DNA from: Symbiodinium natans
Taxonomy: Eukaryota > Sar > Dinophyceae > Suessiales > Symbiodiniaceae
Reading direction: 5' to 3'
Assembly (NCBI GenBank): GCA_905221605.1
Contig: CAJNDS010002748.1
Coordinates: 124,001-188,000, forward strand
Length of the DNA stretch: 64,000 nt
In this document: one piece after another, positions 1 through 12,180 of the stretch
How positions within the stretch are numbered: the stretch's first letter is position 1
How the letters are laid out: each line of letters begins with the position of its first letter
The notes under the pieces: generated by a model
What the model saw: the letters and a program-made list of their open reading frames with translations, nothing else
The model's database searches: none
Told to the model about the DNA's origin: nothing
Program-made: the position numbers and the translations under genes

Positions 1-3000
1 ACAACGTAGCTGTAACATAGCGGCCATAGTGTCCGAAGATGACAGTATTGAGGCTCTCAGCCATGGTGCTCTTGGCAGCCGAGGCTTTGGAGGGGGCTGG
101 GTCAGCTGGGTGTTGTTTCATCTTACACTCTTCTACTTTTGGCACTCAGCTTCAAGGATGAGCTGCGCTTGATTGCAGAGAGCTGGGTGCCACAGTCCGG
201 CTGATGAGTGTTGACCACGCCTGGCATTCCGTATTCCTGCAGTTGCTGAGCAGGATTTATAGGTACGAAGGGTTTTCGCCAAAGACCTAAATTAGTCTGC
301 TGACTGAGGCGCCGAAGCTTGCAGCCCGTCGGGGGTGCTGGAGCTAGCAGGCCTGAGTGGGAGGAGGGCGTATGTCAACGTATCCACATGGTCACATGAT
401 CACATGGTCATTGACTTTCAGGGGTTGGGTTTCAGGTCCATGCTTTGTATATGAATCATGCTTGAAGGGAAGACAAGGGAAGTATGTTCAGCAATTAGGG
501 TTTCGGTGCGCATGGTGCTGTCCATGTCATCTCCTCACTTCCCCTCGGACCTGCTTCCCCCGATTCTCAGGCACCTTCTCGGGCCACCGAGCACCCCCCA
601 AATACATCCAGATAGACCACCTGTTGCTAAACAGAGTCGCACTATCTTGCGCCCAAAGCCTATACGACTTGCATCCGCTTGCCGGGGTGCAGCTGAGGCC
701 GCGGCATTTTCGAAAGCCGAGCGCCGCCATGCTGAAATGCATGCCATGATAGCGATCGGATGGTACAAAGTGCTGTAAGAACTGCGCCCCCAGGCTTTTC
801 CAGGAGATGTGCGCACCTGAGTCGCATGTTGAAACAAAGTGCAACATTGTGCAACCAATGCAAAACTTCAAAGGTCACGAGCTGCGCGCCGCAGTGGTCT
901 TGATTCTGGGCTCCTGTTGGTCGGCGGAGAGACTGGGCAGGCTCTTACACACTCGGAAATTAAACAGGATTATAGGCTTCGCTTCCCATCGCTCTAAGTA
1001 AGACTCTAAGACTCTAAGATACTCTAAGCTTCCCCCCCCCCCCCTCTGGATCTGTAAGAGAATCTGTAGAAGTATGCGCAAAAACCATTCGGAGGTTCTG
1101 GGCCTCTGCTTGCGGCCGCGAGCCGGCGGCCCGGAGCTGAGAGTCAGCTCCCGAGGGCCGCAGTTGCGCAAACTTATATCGCATCAAACTATAGAGTCAC
1201 TCGCAACGTGACTCATTGATGTTTACTGAGCGTTGACTATATTTTACCGGATAAGTCTGGAGAAGGTCAACCGTTTGTTGCCACAGCAGTGCGGAAGTTG
1301 CCCATAATATCTGGCCGCGGGATGCCTCGGGACGCCGACTATGCCGTTCTTTTCGGAGTGGACCGAATACGATCTCGGATTGTGAAAGCCAGGCAGCCAG
1401 GTTTACCAGGCGTGTTCTCGAAAGCGATAGGTTCAGGGACGCCCAGGGTAGTTTGACGGTTGGTTTCCCGAACGCAGCTTAAAGATGCTTGGAAGGCCAG
1501 ACGAATCAAGGAAGGTTAGAACGATGCTTGCAGTCCAATGCCCTTATGGCTTCGGCTTGGGGCTTTCAGATTGCTTTGGAGAACCTCTGTACGGAATTGA
1601 GTCAATTTTGGCCAACAACACTGACACACGCTCTCAAAAACCAGAGAAGAAAAGAAGGCTCAAGCGCGTTTCTAGCGCGAGGCTCGAAGTTGCACAAGTT
1701 TGCACATCTGGCCTCTTGCGGCATCTACAATGCTTGAGGCGGTATTGTTAAGAAGTTTACTCTTTGTTGCTGCTTTGCGATCATGATTTCAGTATTTGAG
1801 CCAAGTGTGGTCTGGGAGGCCTGGAGCATGCCACCAGTTTTTCGGTTCGGAGAAGCGTCAGAATTACAAGAATTCCTTTGAAGGCCGCTCCTAAAGATGT
1901 GCGGAGGTAAGCGGAGACTGGATTAGGCGTACTAGATGCTTTTCGCTCTTTGAAGGGAATGCCGTGACCCCTGTGGCACACTGAGCTGCAACGAGCTGCA
2001 TTTTTTGGAAATTTGCGGATGTGAAATTTGGGTGAAGTTCTTTTATAGAATCATAATGTACCGTAGGTTATTCTGCCTACTAGTAGCTTTCCTGAGAGAG
2101 GCATCGCAGTTGGAAACGGAGATGTTGCTGATTCCGGCTGTGGGCCGCGTCTGGGGCTAAAGAGAGCAAGGCATTGGAGGCCCATGTTGTCGCTGCAGAA
2201 AGTTTTAGCTCGTGCCGAGGCTTCGACGGCGGCGGCCGACCGCCCGAGCCCAGCAAAGGGAGGCGACAAGACTGTAATGGCACCTGCCTTGGTTGCCAGG
2301 CTCCAAGCATGGGAGCTGGCCGAGCAGCTGTCGTGCCTCGGCAGAAATGGCAGAAATGGAGTGAAACATCGGGCCGACGCGACTTTGCGAAATGCCAGGA
2401 GCGGCCTCGCTTTGGCGCGTAGCGCCACAGAGGCTTCCTACGTGGAACGGAAGCGTGAATGCCCTGCATATCTCTGCATCTATGTGCGCCTCAGGTGGTC
2501 GCGTATCCTGCAAGGGAGGTGGAGTTGCAGAATTATGCTGTTAGTGGGGAGAGCTGGAGAGCCGAGCGATGAGTGCCTCAGGCCTCCCAGGGCCTCCGGC
2601 TGCACCTGAGCCCGTGAGAGCTTCGCATCTCAAGCTCCGCGTCAGTGATGAAAGATGAACTCGCTCAGTTGTAGCGCTGCTTGCTTCACACGCAGGCCAC
2701 CCAGTTCACTTCTCAGAAGCCAAAAGCGAACCCGCAGCCAAGGAGTGCACAGCACGGGCGGGAGGTCATTGAAAACATGTGAAACACAGCGTGCGTCAAT
2801 TTTTTCAAGTGCCAACATTGTACCAACATTGTACCAACATGCTTTCTCCAACCAGCACGATGCAGGGCATCAACGCGCCCTGTTTGGGCTCCAGTGCGTG
2901 AGAAGAGATAGGAGATGAGGATTGGCTGGGATCGTGCTGAGGTCCGCCAGCGGCATTCAGCTGCGCTCGTTCTGGGTAATATCACGGTCCTGGATTTGAA

Positions 3001-3488
3001 GGGTCATGGCTTTCATCCTCGGTTTTGGCATCGTCCGACGCGATACAGCACATACAGCACGCTTTCGCCGACGTCCGAGAGCATTCCGTGGTCGCGAAAT
3101 CGAGCGTGCTCTTCCACTCGGTCGCGTGATGCCTGGTGCACTTTTTCATGCTTCGATCGCCTCTTCGATGACTTCGCTTCACCCCTTCTACGCGGCTTTG
3201 CACGGTGGTCGAAAACGCGTTCCCGCCGCGGTTCCATGTGCTGTTGGTAAAGTGCAGAACAGTCGCCGATTGTTTGCCTTGGACATTGCCCGGACGAGGG
3301 GCTTGCGATGTGCCGTCGTCGTGGTGGTACACATCTTGGGGTCGCATCCCGAGCCATGGATGCCTCGGGCGCCATGCAATTGCAATATTTGTAGAATTAC
3401 AGTCTGTGCTGTGACTGCTGTGATGTGTTGTGATGTGCTGGACCTTTCGGGCTCACAGTTGTTCGCACCTTGTTAGTCGAACGCGGCT

Positions 3489-3689
3489 TTGGCCACAACG
3501 GCCTATGGGCAATACCTGGAATGCCGTCGCGATTCGGCAGCAGACAGGGTGATTGCAACAAGCATGGCGCTCCGTCGCATCCTGTCGCTTGAGGCGGACG
3601 GAACGCCAGAAGTCGAGCCCAGCACGCCGCGCGTTCCGGAGAGCCTTGACAGTCCCGCCGCCAGTGGCAGCCGGGGACCAAGATCATGA
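3489..3689 (+). CDS. Possible exon, unknown protein
   Basis: A 66-residue open stretch on the plus strand has a hydrophilic, low-bias composition (RRILSLEADGTPEVEPSTP near its middle), which looks more like protein than the competing frames. No family is recognised. In an intron-rich genome this would be one exon, and no reliable splice sites were fixed. It could equally be chance coding potential. Confidence 0.25.
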   Translation: MATTAYGQYLECRRDSAADRVIATSMALRRILSLEADGTPEVEPSTPRVPESLDSPAASGSRGPRS

Positions 3690-4589
3690 AATGTTCTGAC
3701 ATTGGCATGACCCACCCACAAGATCCACAAGCCTGGCAGGCCACCCTGGTGCAGAAACACGCTCTGCAAAGAGGCTGGTTGGGGCCGACATCCTGAAGAA
3801 ATCTGAATCTCTCAGTTTCCTTCACTACGCTGTGGTGCTGTATGCTGTAGGTAACATTAGGGAACTGTAGCATACTGTGGTATATTGTGGCCATAGGTGG
3901 AGCACGCGGCCGCTTCAAGTTCAGCGGGATACCTGGCAACACGAGAATTGCATTTCAACACGCTCGTCTCCCTTCCAGCCTTGGTCAACACTGCTCCATG
4001 CTCCATACTCTATGCTGCTCTCTTTTTTGCTCTCTTGTTCTATCTTTTCTGTTCTTGCTCCTTTTCTCAGGTGCTTCGGAGTGGTCCGGCACACCAGTCG
4101 TAAGGGCCCAAGATGGCCTACCGAAGGTTTTTGGCAACTGTTGGCTGTGAACTTCCTTGCGAGTTTTTTGAAGCTCCTTCCAAGGCGCCGATCGGTCCGG
4201 ACCTCGATTCTCAAAGTAGGCTTCGTCAGCTCAAGGGCTCCTAACAGAGCCAACAGTACGACTTGCAAGAGATTGCGCGCAACCGCAGCCCCCGCCATCC
4301 CAAACACGGTCATGATACCGAGCTGTGGCCCATGCTCAGCCATGCTCCTTGCTTTTGCTTTGCTTCATGACGGCCAGGATTGGCACCTCATGGTTTGGTG
4401 TCCCCTGGGTCGAGAGTGGCGCTCCCATGGTCGAGAGGGTAGAGAGAACAGAGCTTTTCAGGCTTATTATGTGTGGCCCTTATGGGCCCTATATGTGCCC
4501 TCAGATGCCAGTCTCATGCTCCCCGGCTGAGGTGCCGACTTTGAACGGCACCCCCTGGACTGCACACGGGGCCATCTTGAGCTCAAGTT

Positions 4590-4804
4590 CTGCTCATGCT
4601 CAATGCCAGTCAGCAGCAAAAATTCCCAGCAATACATCGCAAGAACTGGCCAGTGATTCGGGTTTCTATGAGCAATGCTGGGAGGACCCACCTCTCTCGG
4701 ATGAGGGCCGCTTGGAGGCCATTGGATGGCTACAGGAAATTCAATTGCAAACTATTGCAAGACCTACGTTTTCCCACGTTTCCCCCTCGCTTTCCAGTCC
4801 ATGA
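4590..4804 (+). CDS. Possible exon, unknown protein
   Basis: The last third of a plus-strand ORF reads as an acidic, amphipathic segment (SGFYEQCWEDPPLSDEGRLE followed by AIGWLQEIQ). No domain was recognised and no partner exon was identified. The minus strand is also partly open here, so the strand call is weak. Confidence 0.22.
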
Positions 4805-5759
4805 AAACTGAACGTGAGACACGTCAAAATCGGCCAAGCTGTAGGCTTCCATAGATGTCCACAGGCCATAGGCTTCCGCTACAAACAGAATGGAGGCTGT
4901 CGAGGTGGCGGAACGCGTCGCGGCCTTCTTCGCATCAAAGTCCGGCACCCGAGAGAGGGAAGAGATATGGAGAGATGATTGATTCAAAGAAAGGAAGGCA
5001 AGGAAACAAGGATGGAGCAAGAGAGCACAAACAAGCATGAGATACTGAATCAAATGCATGAATGCGCAGAATTTCAATACCCAGAGCTTTGTCCCGGTAA
5101 TTGAGAGATGCAGATGCAACAACTCAGGAAATCTCATCCCATGTCATCTCTTGCCAGGCCTGGCAGCGAAGTTCAGGTGGTGGTGAGCTCCCCTTACCTT
5201 CGCTGTGCCTTTCACTCAGTATCACTCAGTGTTTGTCCACCTAGGTCTGAGTGTTTATGTGTGTTTCCTTTGCAGCAGAGGTGGAAACTGCTGCGGTGTT
5301 GTGCAGCCGGCAACAGCCCTGGAGATTCCGAGACGCCCAGGGCACTTGACAGAGGACGGATGTCCCTACGCGGTTGATTCTCTCACCCCCAGTTTCAAAA
5401 GCAACTCACACCTGGATAATCCATGAGAATCTTGGAGATTGTAGAGTCGTTGTTTCGAAAAGCGCTGTGACTTTTGTTGCGGTGTGTCTGTGAGGTTGGG
5501 TGGTGCGGGCGCACCGTTGCGGCTGATGGTTGACCATGGCCTGGGGGAGGTGGGTGGAGAGACAAAAGAGACTTGACACAAAGTCTTAAAACATGTCAAA
5601 ACATGTCCAAATCAGTTTTCCGCTCTTGTTGCCTGGTCTGCACTTCCATGTGCTTCCTGGTGTTCAGGTCTACGGTCCGGAAGTCTTCGGTGACCAAGAG
5701 CCGCCGAAGGTCATCAGGAGCCGGTTGTCCGTTGTTTGACAGCACGTGTAAGCCTTTGT

Positions 5760-6040
5760 TTGGCCACCCGCTTAGCTTCAGGACACTTGAGGAGGTTGAG
5801 GCGCACTTGGCAAAGGTGCAGGTGCATGGGATTGCATGGGCGTTGGTTCTGCACCGATGTTTGCGAGCAAGTTCCCTTCAAGGCACCAGTGACCACCATC
5901 TCCACATTGGGCCGTTGGCCGCAGTGGCCCGAAGGCTGGGGCATGCTGCACGTTGGATCATGCTGGAGCCTGCCGAACTTAGCGACTTAGTTACTTGCCA
6001 TTACTTGTCACTACACAAACATGGGCAAACATTATTGTAG
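5760..6040 (+). CDS. Possible exon, unknown protein
   Basis: The plus-strand frame reads LSFRTLEEVEAHLAKVQ and then a helical stretch ending near LEPAELSDL. The composition is plausible for a soluble helical domain, but the opposite strand and a second plus frame are also open. It is not assigned to a family. Confidence 0.22.
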
Positions 6041-7829
6041 CAGTATTGTAGCAGAGCTGCAGTGTTGCTTGCGCACGGCCATGGCAAGCCGGACCGGATT
6101 TAAGGTCTGTCGGCCGCGCGGAGGCGCTTTGCAGGGCGGTCGGGCTCCAAAAAACCATGGCATGCCAAGTAATTACTTCTCAGACTTGTCAAGTACTTCC
6201 ATGTCTTCATTTTTCTTGCGGGTCACCGGGGGATCAATGGGCAGAACATGAGACGGTGCTCACCCACATGAAAATCTTGACGCCAAAAGCGAAGATCAGG
6301 CCATCCAGCAGATATTCACTGCACTTGGCCTGATAAGCCCTTAAGCCAAAGCCCAACAAAAGAAAACTCTAACTCTTTGCAAAAAAAAACTACGCAAACC
6401 CCCAATCACTAAATCCCTGAGCTGTCATTGCGCTTTTCCGAATTAGGCCGCAGTGCAGTGGCATGGCGCGTGGCAGAAACATGCAGAAACAACCTTAACC
6501 CAGACCGAGCCATCAAAACCATACACCATCATAGACTCCAACATTCAACATCCACCCATCTAGAACCCTGACCCTGGAATTCTAACAACACTAGCTCCAA
6601 AAGTCCCGTCTCAACAAAAATTGAGCCCTAGCCCAAGAAAACCATAGCAAACCTAGCTCATCCTAGCCCAGACCCAAATAAACACTATAAACCCCCGGCA
6701 AGGTGCCACCAGTTGGCAAAACGCGTAGCCTGAACCAACTGAAACCTCCCGAAGAAAGAGTGCGGCGTTTGTCGCGGCTACAGCGGGGGTGTTTTTTTTT
6801 TTGTCGAGGGTTTATTGTGGGAAACCCTTCGAGCAGCCGTCGGAGAAGACCCTTGCCCCAGAAAATATGCCCTTTGCACGGCTTTTTCTAATCAACTAGT
6901 CAGCTCACAGTGTGCACGTGTTTGCGAGACCTGACAGCATGGATTCGAGTTCGGAGGCTGAAGGGACATTTTGAGCTGCCCGACTCTCACCACAGGATTC
7001 TCCCAGCCTCAGGGTGTAGGGCAAACCTGGTATGACTGGTATGAGCTTTCTCTTCCGACGAGTAGGACTACTTGTGGATGTGGATGCAGATGATCGAAGA
7101 TGTCGAACGGAGGATCTTGGAGTGGATGAGGTGTAAGATGAAGTAAGCAGAAAGTCAACATTGCAGCGCTTGTTGTGCTGCTGGAGGACTTGGTTGTACT
7201 GGCGCTTGTCATGAGTCATAATTCATAATAAGAGATGGACGATGTGTTGTTGGTGGTGACACTTGCAAAGATGTGGGTGTAAAGGTTGAAGGTGAGGATA
7301 CCCCGACAACGTTGTAGGAGCTTGACATGAAGCCGCCGTTGTAGAGTTTGTGGTGCAGCTGGGGGATGTGATTGATGTGGTCAGTGGTTGTGCTGCTGCT
7401 TGTGGTGTTGGAAGTTGATGATGTGCTGCCGATGCTGCCCTGTTGGTACTTGTGGATGTGGACGTAGATGATGTTGAAGTGGAAGATGTCGATGAAGTTG
7501 TTGAACTCGAGGAAGCTGTGCTGGGGGTATGTGTGTGTGGTCGACGTTGTGCCGGAAGAGCTTGACGTCGTAGAGGAAGATGTGGAGGATGTTTTGTGAT
7601 GGTTCGTCCCCGCTACTCAAAAGTTGGCAGAAGCACTGAGTCCTTTCCATGTGTTCACGAGTGTTGCTGCGCCTCATGTGCTCTGCGCTGCTTCATGTCC
7701 TGCACGTCGCTCGCGCTTGGAATGATGGAGGCCCAGTCCCAGCGGATATCGGAACAAAAAGGAAAGGCAAGCCCAGGAAAGGAAAGAAGCAAGTAAACGG
7801 AACGTTCAATGGCAAAGGACGAGGATGGT

Positions 7830-8120
7830 TCAAATTTGGCGACCCACGCCACTAGGGACAAGATGGGCATTTCGGCACGATTGGTTGTGGGATGAATCAT
7901 GGCAAGATTCGTCCGGAGAATTGATAGGCTCCCTGGATAAGTGGTATGACAGATAGTCATGGAACGAACGGTCGCCGAAGAGGTATTCATAGGCACTTTC
8001 TACACAGCGCATGTACCAGCGCTCGAAGAAACGTGGAGACTGCAACCGTCCCACCTCAGAACGCTGCCTTGCAAAATGCGTGACTGGGACGGAGTCAGAG
8101 CACATCAGCAGTGACTCTGT
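7830..8120 (-). CDS. Possible minus-strand exon, unknown protein
   Basis: The minus-strand frame contains an aromatic, charged segment (RFFERWYMRCVESAYEYLF, then GDRSFHDYLSYHLSREP) that looks like genuine protein, in contrast to the Cys/Ser-rich shadow on the plus strand. Its ends are not defined. I do not recognise the family, and no flanking exon was found. Confidence 0.33.
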   Translation of the reverse strand, partial: TESLLMCSDSVPVTHFARQRSEVGRLQSPRFFERWYMRCVESAYEYLFGDRSFHDYLSYHLSREPINSPDESCHDSSHNQSCRNAHLVPSGVGRQI

Positions 8121-9140
8121 GACTCTTGAACCGCTTCCAAGCTGCACATTGAGCCATTTTGAAGATGCCCAACACGCGGAGCTTGTGCGCAGCCAATATG
8201 AATTGGAATGCATCTACATGTGTCTTTACCTGAGGGTGTCCGCGCTGGAAATGTTCGAGTTTAGGTAAATTGCATGTGCGCAGCTCGCACCTTACTGACA
8301 AATCTGAAGTTGTTTGCTTGCCAACACGTGCAAAGCTTCAATTGCCGCGTTTCTGCTCGTCGGTTTTTTTCTCAAGTTGCCCCACTTTCGGTCATGCTGT
8401 GACTTCACAGCATTTTGTAGCCAGTGAATCATGCTGGCGTATGCAGCCTGTGAACAGCCAGCAACGCACGGCCAGAATGTTGCATTGTGTTTGCAGGAGC
8501 ACTTTCCACGGATGGCCAAAGGATCAAAGGGCAAAATAAGATCCGCTTGCTAGAATCTGCAGCCGCCCTAAACACCCCAAAGTCCTGGCAACAAAAACCG
8601 AAAACCCTGATCCTTTAACACCCACGCACAAATCGACAAGTGTATCGGGGAACAGCCCCAATCCTGCCCGAATAACTGAATAACCCTCAAAAGTTTCAAC
8701 CGTAGATGAGCTCCCGTTCACCCAGGTTTACTGCTTACCCCATGTAATGCAATGGCATCGGTTGCACTTGCCTCCAGCCATCTCCCGCCCACGCGCAGGT
8801 ATAAAGGTCAATACCCGAAACAAATCCTGAAGACCCCACAGCCCAAAAATGTGATTGGTTGCTGGGCAAGATTGCCTTCAATCATCGGCGCCCTCTTTTT
8901 TGTAACCTCGGCATGCCGCTTCACGTTTAGCACGTGCCTGAGGTTGCTGGCTTACCTCGGGCGCGGTGCCAAGGCGGAGCAGCACTTCACAATATAATCA
9001 CCCTGTCAGCTTTATTATATATTATTTTAAGAATAATGCAATATCATGCAGATACAGTCGTGTTCTGGTTGGTTGTGTTCCCACACCCTGTGCGTTTATG
9101 TGTTTTTAAAACAAATTTGAGCGATCATCATTCACATCCT

Positions 9141-9230
9141 GCTTGTCGTGTAGCACTATTCATGTGCGTTAGGACAAGCATGCGACGAACGACGCAGCTG
9201 TTCGTCGCAAGCCGCCCATTTTCAGCTCCC
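9141..9230 (+). repeat. A1 split direct repeat (left end)
   Basis: Identical over 90 bases to 16922-17011. It contains two inverted repeats: GCTTGTC (9141-9147) with GACAAGC (9173-9179), and GCGACGAAC (9182-9190) with GTTCGTCGC (9200-9208). By analogy with YR elements the first pair could be recombinase-binding arms around the crossover core. Confidence 0.85.
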
Positions 9231-9251
9231 TTGTGTGTAGACTTCGTCGCC

Positions 9252-10535
9252 ATGTCTTCTCGCAACGTCGACATCGCCGTCCTCGCCGAGATCTTGGAGG
9301 AGGTCCTCCGCGACGCTGCCTCGGCGATGGACTTGGTGTCGGCGCTGCCGCTGCCGTGTCGCGAGCGCATCGTCGCGGCCCTCGTCTACCAGACGAGGTT
9401 CTGCCCCCCCCCCGCCGCACCTCGTCGCTGCTTACATCCGCGACTTGGGGGGGGCTGAGGCGGCGGCAGTGATCCAGCAGCTGGCGGCGGCGAGCAGCTC
9501 ATCGTCTTCTACGACGTCGGCGGCGGCTGCGGCGGCTTCGGCACCGACGCCTACGCCCACTTCGACGGCGCCGGCGCCCACTTTGGCTGTGGCCGAGCCG
9601 ACGACGGCGCCCGACCCGGTTTCTTCCGTGTCAGGCGACGCTCCATCCGTCGTCGAGCCGGAGCCTGAGGGTCCGGCGGATCTTCCGCCGGTGGGCCAGC
9701 CGGTGTCCTATACGGCCCATCCTCGTCGTCGGCGCCTGCTGACGTGGGCGGCGTACTCTTCAACCCGGCGGCTATGGACGACGACTCCGAGGAGGTCGTC
9801 GCCCCCAACGTCGCCATGGTCGCGCAGGTCACCGACCCCGTCGTCGAGCTGCCGCCTGTGGTGCTCCCCGGCGACCTCCCGTCGATCCAGCCCACCGACG
9901 TCGCGCCGGACATCGCGGAGCCCGTCGTCGTCGCCCCGGAGCCGACCCCCGACGCCTCCAACGACGTGATCACCACGGAGACGACCGCGGGACGAGCACG
10001 GCGGTGGGGCACACGCCGGCCAAGGCGACGTCGTCGCCCTAAAAGTCGCCGCCGATGCCACCGCCCCCGGCGCCAGTCGCCTTCCCCAACGCGGCTGAGG
10101 CCGCCTTGGCGGCGGACTTTGGCTTCACGTCGAGCGCGCCTGGAGCATGCAGATCCAGCGGTCGACCCGGCCATGGCCCCGGCCCAAGAAGGCGCCGCCG
10201 CAGCTGCCGTCGAAGTCGGCGGGCTGCGCCTTTCCCCGTCAAGGCGCCGCCGCCGCCGCTGCCGCCTCAGGACGAGGAGCTGGACAGATCTGGACCGGCT
10301 CCACGTCGCGGCGCTGCAGGAAACCCGGGACAACGCCCGGGCGGCGGCGAGATTGGAGGCCGCCGTCGCCGCCCAGGGCGAGGCGTACGTCGCCTACAAG
10401 GCCAGGGTGGAGCGGCGCGGCGCTCGGGCGGAGCACTTTCCGGCGCCTTCGTCGGACCTGGCGCAGCTGCTGGTCTCGACGTACGGCGACCTCCTTAGCC
10501 GGGAGGAGGCCACAGCCGACGCCCAGGGCGGCTGA
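9252..10535 (+). pseudogene. Element ORF1, gag-like, frameshifted
   Basis: Starts at ATG 9252 (MSSRNVDIAVLAEILEEVL...), 22 bases after repeat A1. The reading continues through at least three frame changes: at the C-run near 9405-9414, near 9730, and around 10000-10150. Recoverable parts are a short helical N-terminus, an Ala/Ser/Thr/Pro-rich linker, an acidic Val/Pro-rich middle (EEVVAPNVAMVAQVTDP), and a helical C-terminus (ARAAARLEAAVAAQ). This is typical of a structural or adaptor ORF of a retroelement, but no catalytic motif is visible. The frame breaks sit at homopolymer runs, so sequencing error and real decay cannot be separated. The long Arg-rich minus-strand ORFs here are shadows. 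Confidence 0.5.
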
Positions 10536-10540
10536 GGCGC

Positions 10541-10796
10541 TCTACTGGGTCCTTACGGCGGCGTTTGGGGCGGCCGCATACCCGGCGAGCACGCCTCGGC
10601 GGGTCGCTTCATCGTCGGTTGGTGCGCCCACGGGTGCTCCAATCCGGCGTGCCGCCTCGGCGATGAGCCCGCCGGTCGGTGCCTCCGCCCCGTTGTCTTG
10701 GGGTTGGAGGACCGACATTCGCCGCATTTTTGCGCCGAGTGCCACCACCCTCGGCACCAGAAGCACCGGCGCGAATTCGAGGCACGACGCCCCTGA
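10541..10796 (+). CDS. Cys/His-rich putative zinc-binding module
   Basis: One plus frame, ending at TGA 10794-10796, reads WCAHGCSNPACRLGDE, then about 20 residues further on HSPHFCAECHHPRHQKHR. The spacing C-x3-C-x4-C ... H-x2-H-x-C-x2-C-H-H suggests a zinc-binding knuckle or treble-clef-like fold, though I cannot assign a named family. It lies between ORF1 and the YR gene, where a retroelement nucleic-acid-binding domain would be expected, and could be the displaced C-terminus of ORF1 after a frameshift near 10540. Confidence 0.45.
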
Positions 10797-11056
10797 GCGG
10801 CGCTGCCCCCGCGAAGCCGGGGGTCATCTTCCGTCGCCAGCCGCGCTACAGCTTTTCGGTGTGGCGGCGTCTCTGCACTGCGCGCGCACCTCTTCGGCGC
10901 ATCCTTGGAAAAAGAGGGTCCGTTCTTAGGTCGGCGGTCTGCACTCGCGTGCTGCCCAGCCCCCCCCCCCCTTTTCTTTGACTTTGTTGCTAGCTTTCTC
11001 TTTGTTTCTTTGGCTCAGTCCCTCGCGGGCAGTTCTTAGTACTTTGGGCTCGCGTC

Positions 11057-12180
11057 ATGGCGCTCGCCGCCGACGTCGTCGCCGGATTCTTCGGCGAACT
11101 GGCAGCTGCTGTACAGGCGATCGGCTGCAGCGCCATTTGCCGACGATCGCGGGGTGCGGGGTCAACCGCATCGGCGACCTGCAGTCGGCGGCCAGCTCGC
11201 TCCTGGCTGCCGGCGTTCCGGCGCAGGACATTGAGATCCTGGTGACGATCCGGCCGCCGCAGCAGCCGGCCCAGGCACCAGAGCCCTTGGCGGTGCCGGG
11301 TCGGCCGGACGTACCAGTCCGCCGCCGTGAGGCGTCGGCGTCACTTGCAGCCGCTTTGGACGCGGCGGCGCCGGCGAACAGGAAGAGGGCCCTTGACGCC
11401 CTCGGCGCCGGCGTTCTGGCGAACTCATCCAGGCGGCCGGTCGAGTCCAGGCTGAGGACGTGGCGCCGCCTCTCCGAGGCTTGGGCCAGGGAACCATGGC
11501 CCATCGACGTGGAGCTAGTCAGATGCTTGGCGGCCTCCCTCAAAGCCGGCGCATACAGATCGGCGCAGAACTACTCCGACGCCGCTGTGTGGTTTCAGGA
11601 GGCGTACCTCCACACGCCGGTCTCGCCGCTCGTCAAGAAGGCGATCCGGCGATACGTCAGGTCGGCCACCAGAGGCCTGCCTGGCGCCAACCTCAAGGAC
11701 GCCTTCCCACTCGACGCGGTCGGTGCAGCAGTGGCGCACCTCGATCTCGGCGCCTTCTGCTTCGAGGCCCCCGGCCACTTCGTCGACGTCCTTATCGTCG
11801 CCACCTGGTTCATGCTCCGCGAGATCGAGATAGTGGCGGCGAGGCTGTCTGACATCCAGCTCTCTGAGCGGGAGGTCCGCCGTGCCGCTGCATAAGGTGG
11901 CCCAGGGGGGCGAGCGGGACCTCACATGGCGATCCCTCCGCTGCGTCTGTGAGGCCCGGGTCCACCCGCTCTGCCCCGTCCACGCCGCAGAGAGGCACCG
12001 GGGGCGACGGCTTCTCCAAGAAGGAGTTCTTCCAGGCGGCGGCCGGCGCCCCAGGTTTCAGGGGCACTTGGCCCGGGTCGCCTGGGCCACCTTTCTGGCG
12101 GCTTGCCGGTGATCCTCCTGGGGCGCTGGTCGTCGTGGGCCATACTGCGGTATACCCAGTCGGCGCCGATGTCCCTGTGG
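11057..12180 (+). pseudogene. Tyrosine recombinase of the retroelement (frameshifted)
   Basis: The main frame (to 11895) carries a SAM-like core-binding domain (SRLRTWRRLSEAW, NYSDAAVWFQEAYL, VKKAIRRYVRSATRG). The start of the catalytic domain follows at TWFMLREIEIVAARLSDIQL, which supplies the first catalytic Arg. After a frame change near 11890 the text continues with LTWRSLRCVC ... CPVHAAERH. Further on come GHLARVAWATFLAA, the H-x2-R box (about 12060-12076), and after another shift LGRWSSWAILRYTQSAP, where the Tyr codon at 12151-12153 fits the nucleophile. The Arg, His-x-x-Arg and Tyr set is thus visible in order, as expected for integrase/recombinase enzymes that cut and rejoin DNA through a 3'-phosphotyrosine link. 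At least two frameshifts make this copy a pseudogene unless they are sequencing errors. The N-terminus is uncertain; the ATG at 11057 lies in another frame. Confidence 0.65.

Larger units (their letters stand above)
1..9140. other. Mostly anonymous sequence
   Basis: I see no gene that I can defend across this stretch. It contains short ORFs in all frames, a small tandem run of ACTCTAAG near 1000-1030 followed by a C-run, and GTGGATGTGGA/GATGATGTTGAAGT-type low-complexity near 7065-7110 and 7445-7510. A+C-rich sequence near 6350-6700 and 8560-8700 resembles degenerate CCCTAAA. A few open stretches with plausible amino-acid composition are listed separately. Confidence 0.6.

Noticed and set aside
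4730-5137. Minus-strand 135-residue ORF (AEAYGLWTSMEAYSLADFDV)
   Set aside because: Locally protein-like, but it overlaps a comparable plus-strand stretch; strand and splice sites cannot be decided.
9551-10333. 260-residue Arg/Ser-rich minus-strand ORF
   Set aside because: G+C-rich shadow of ORF1 of the retroelement; composition is typical of an antisense frame.
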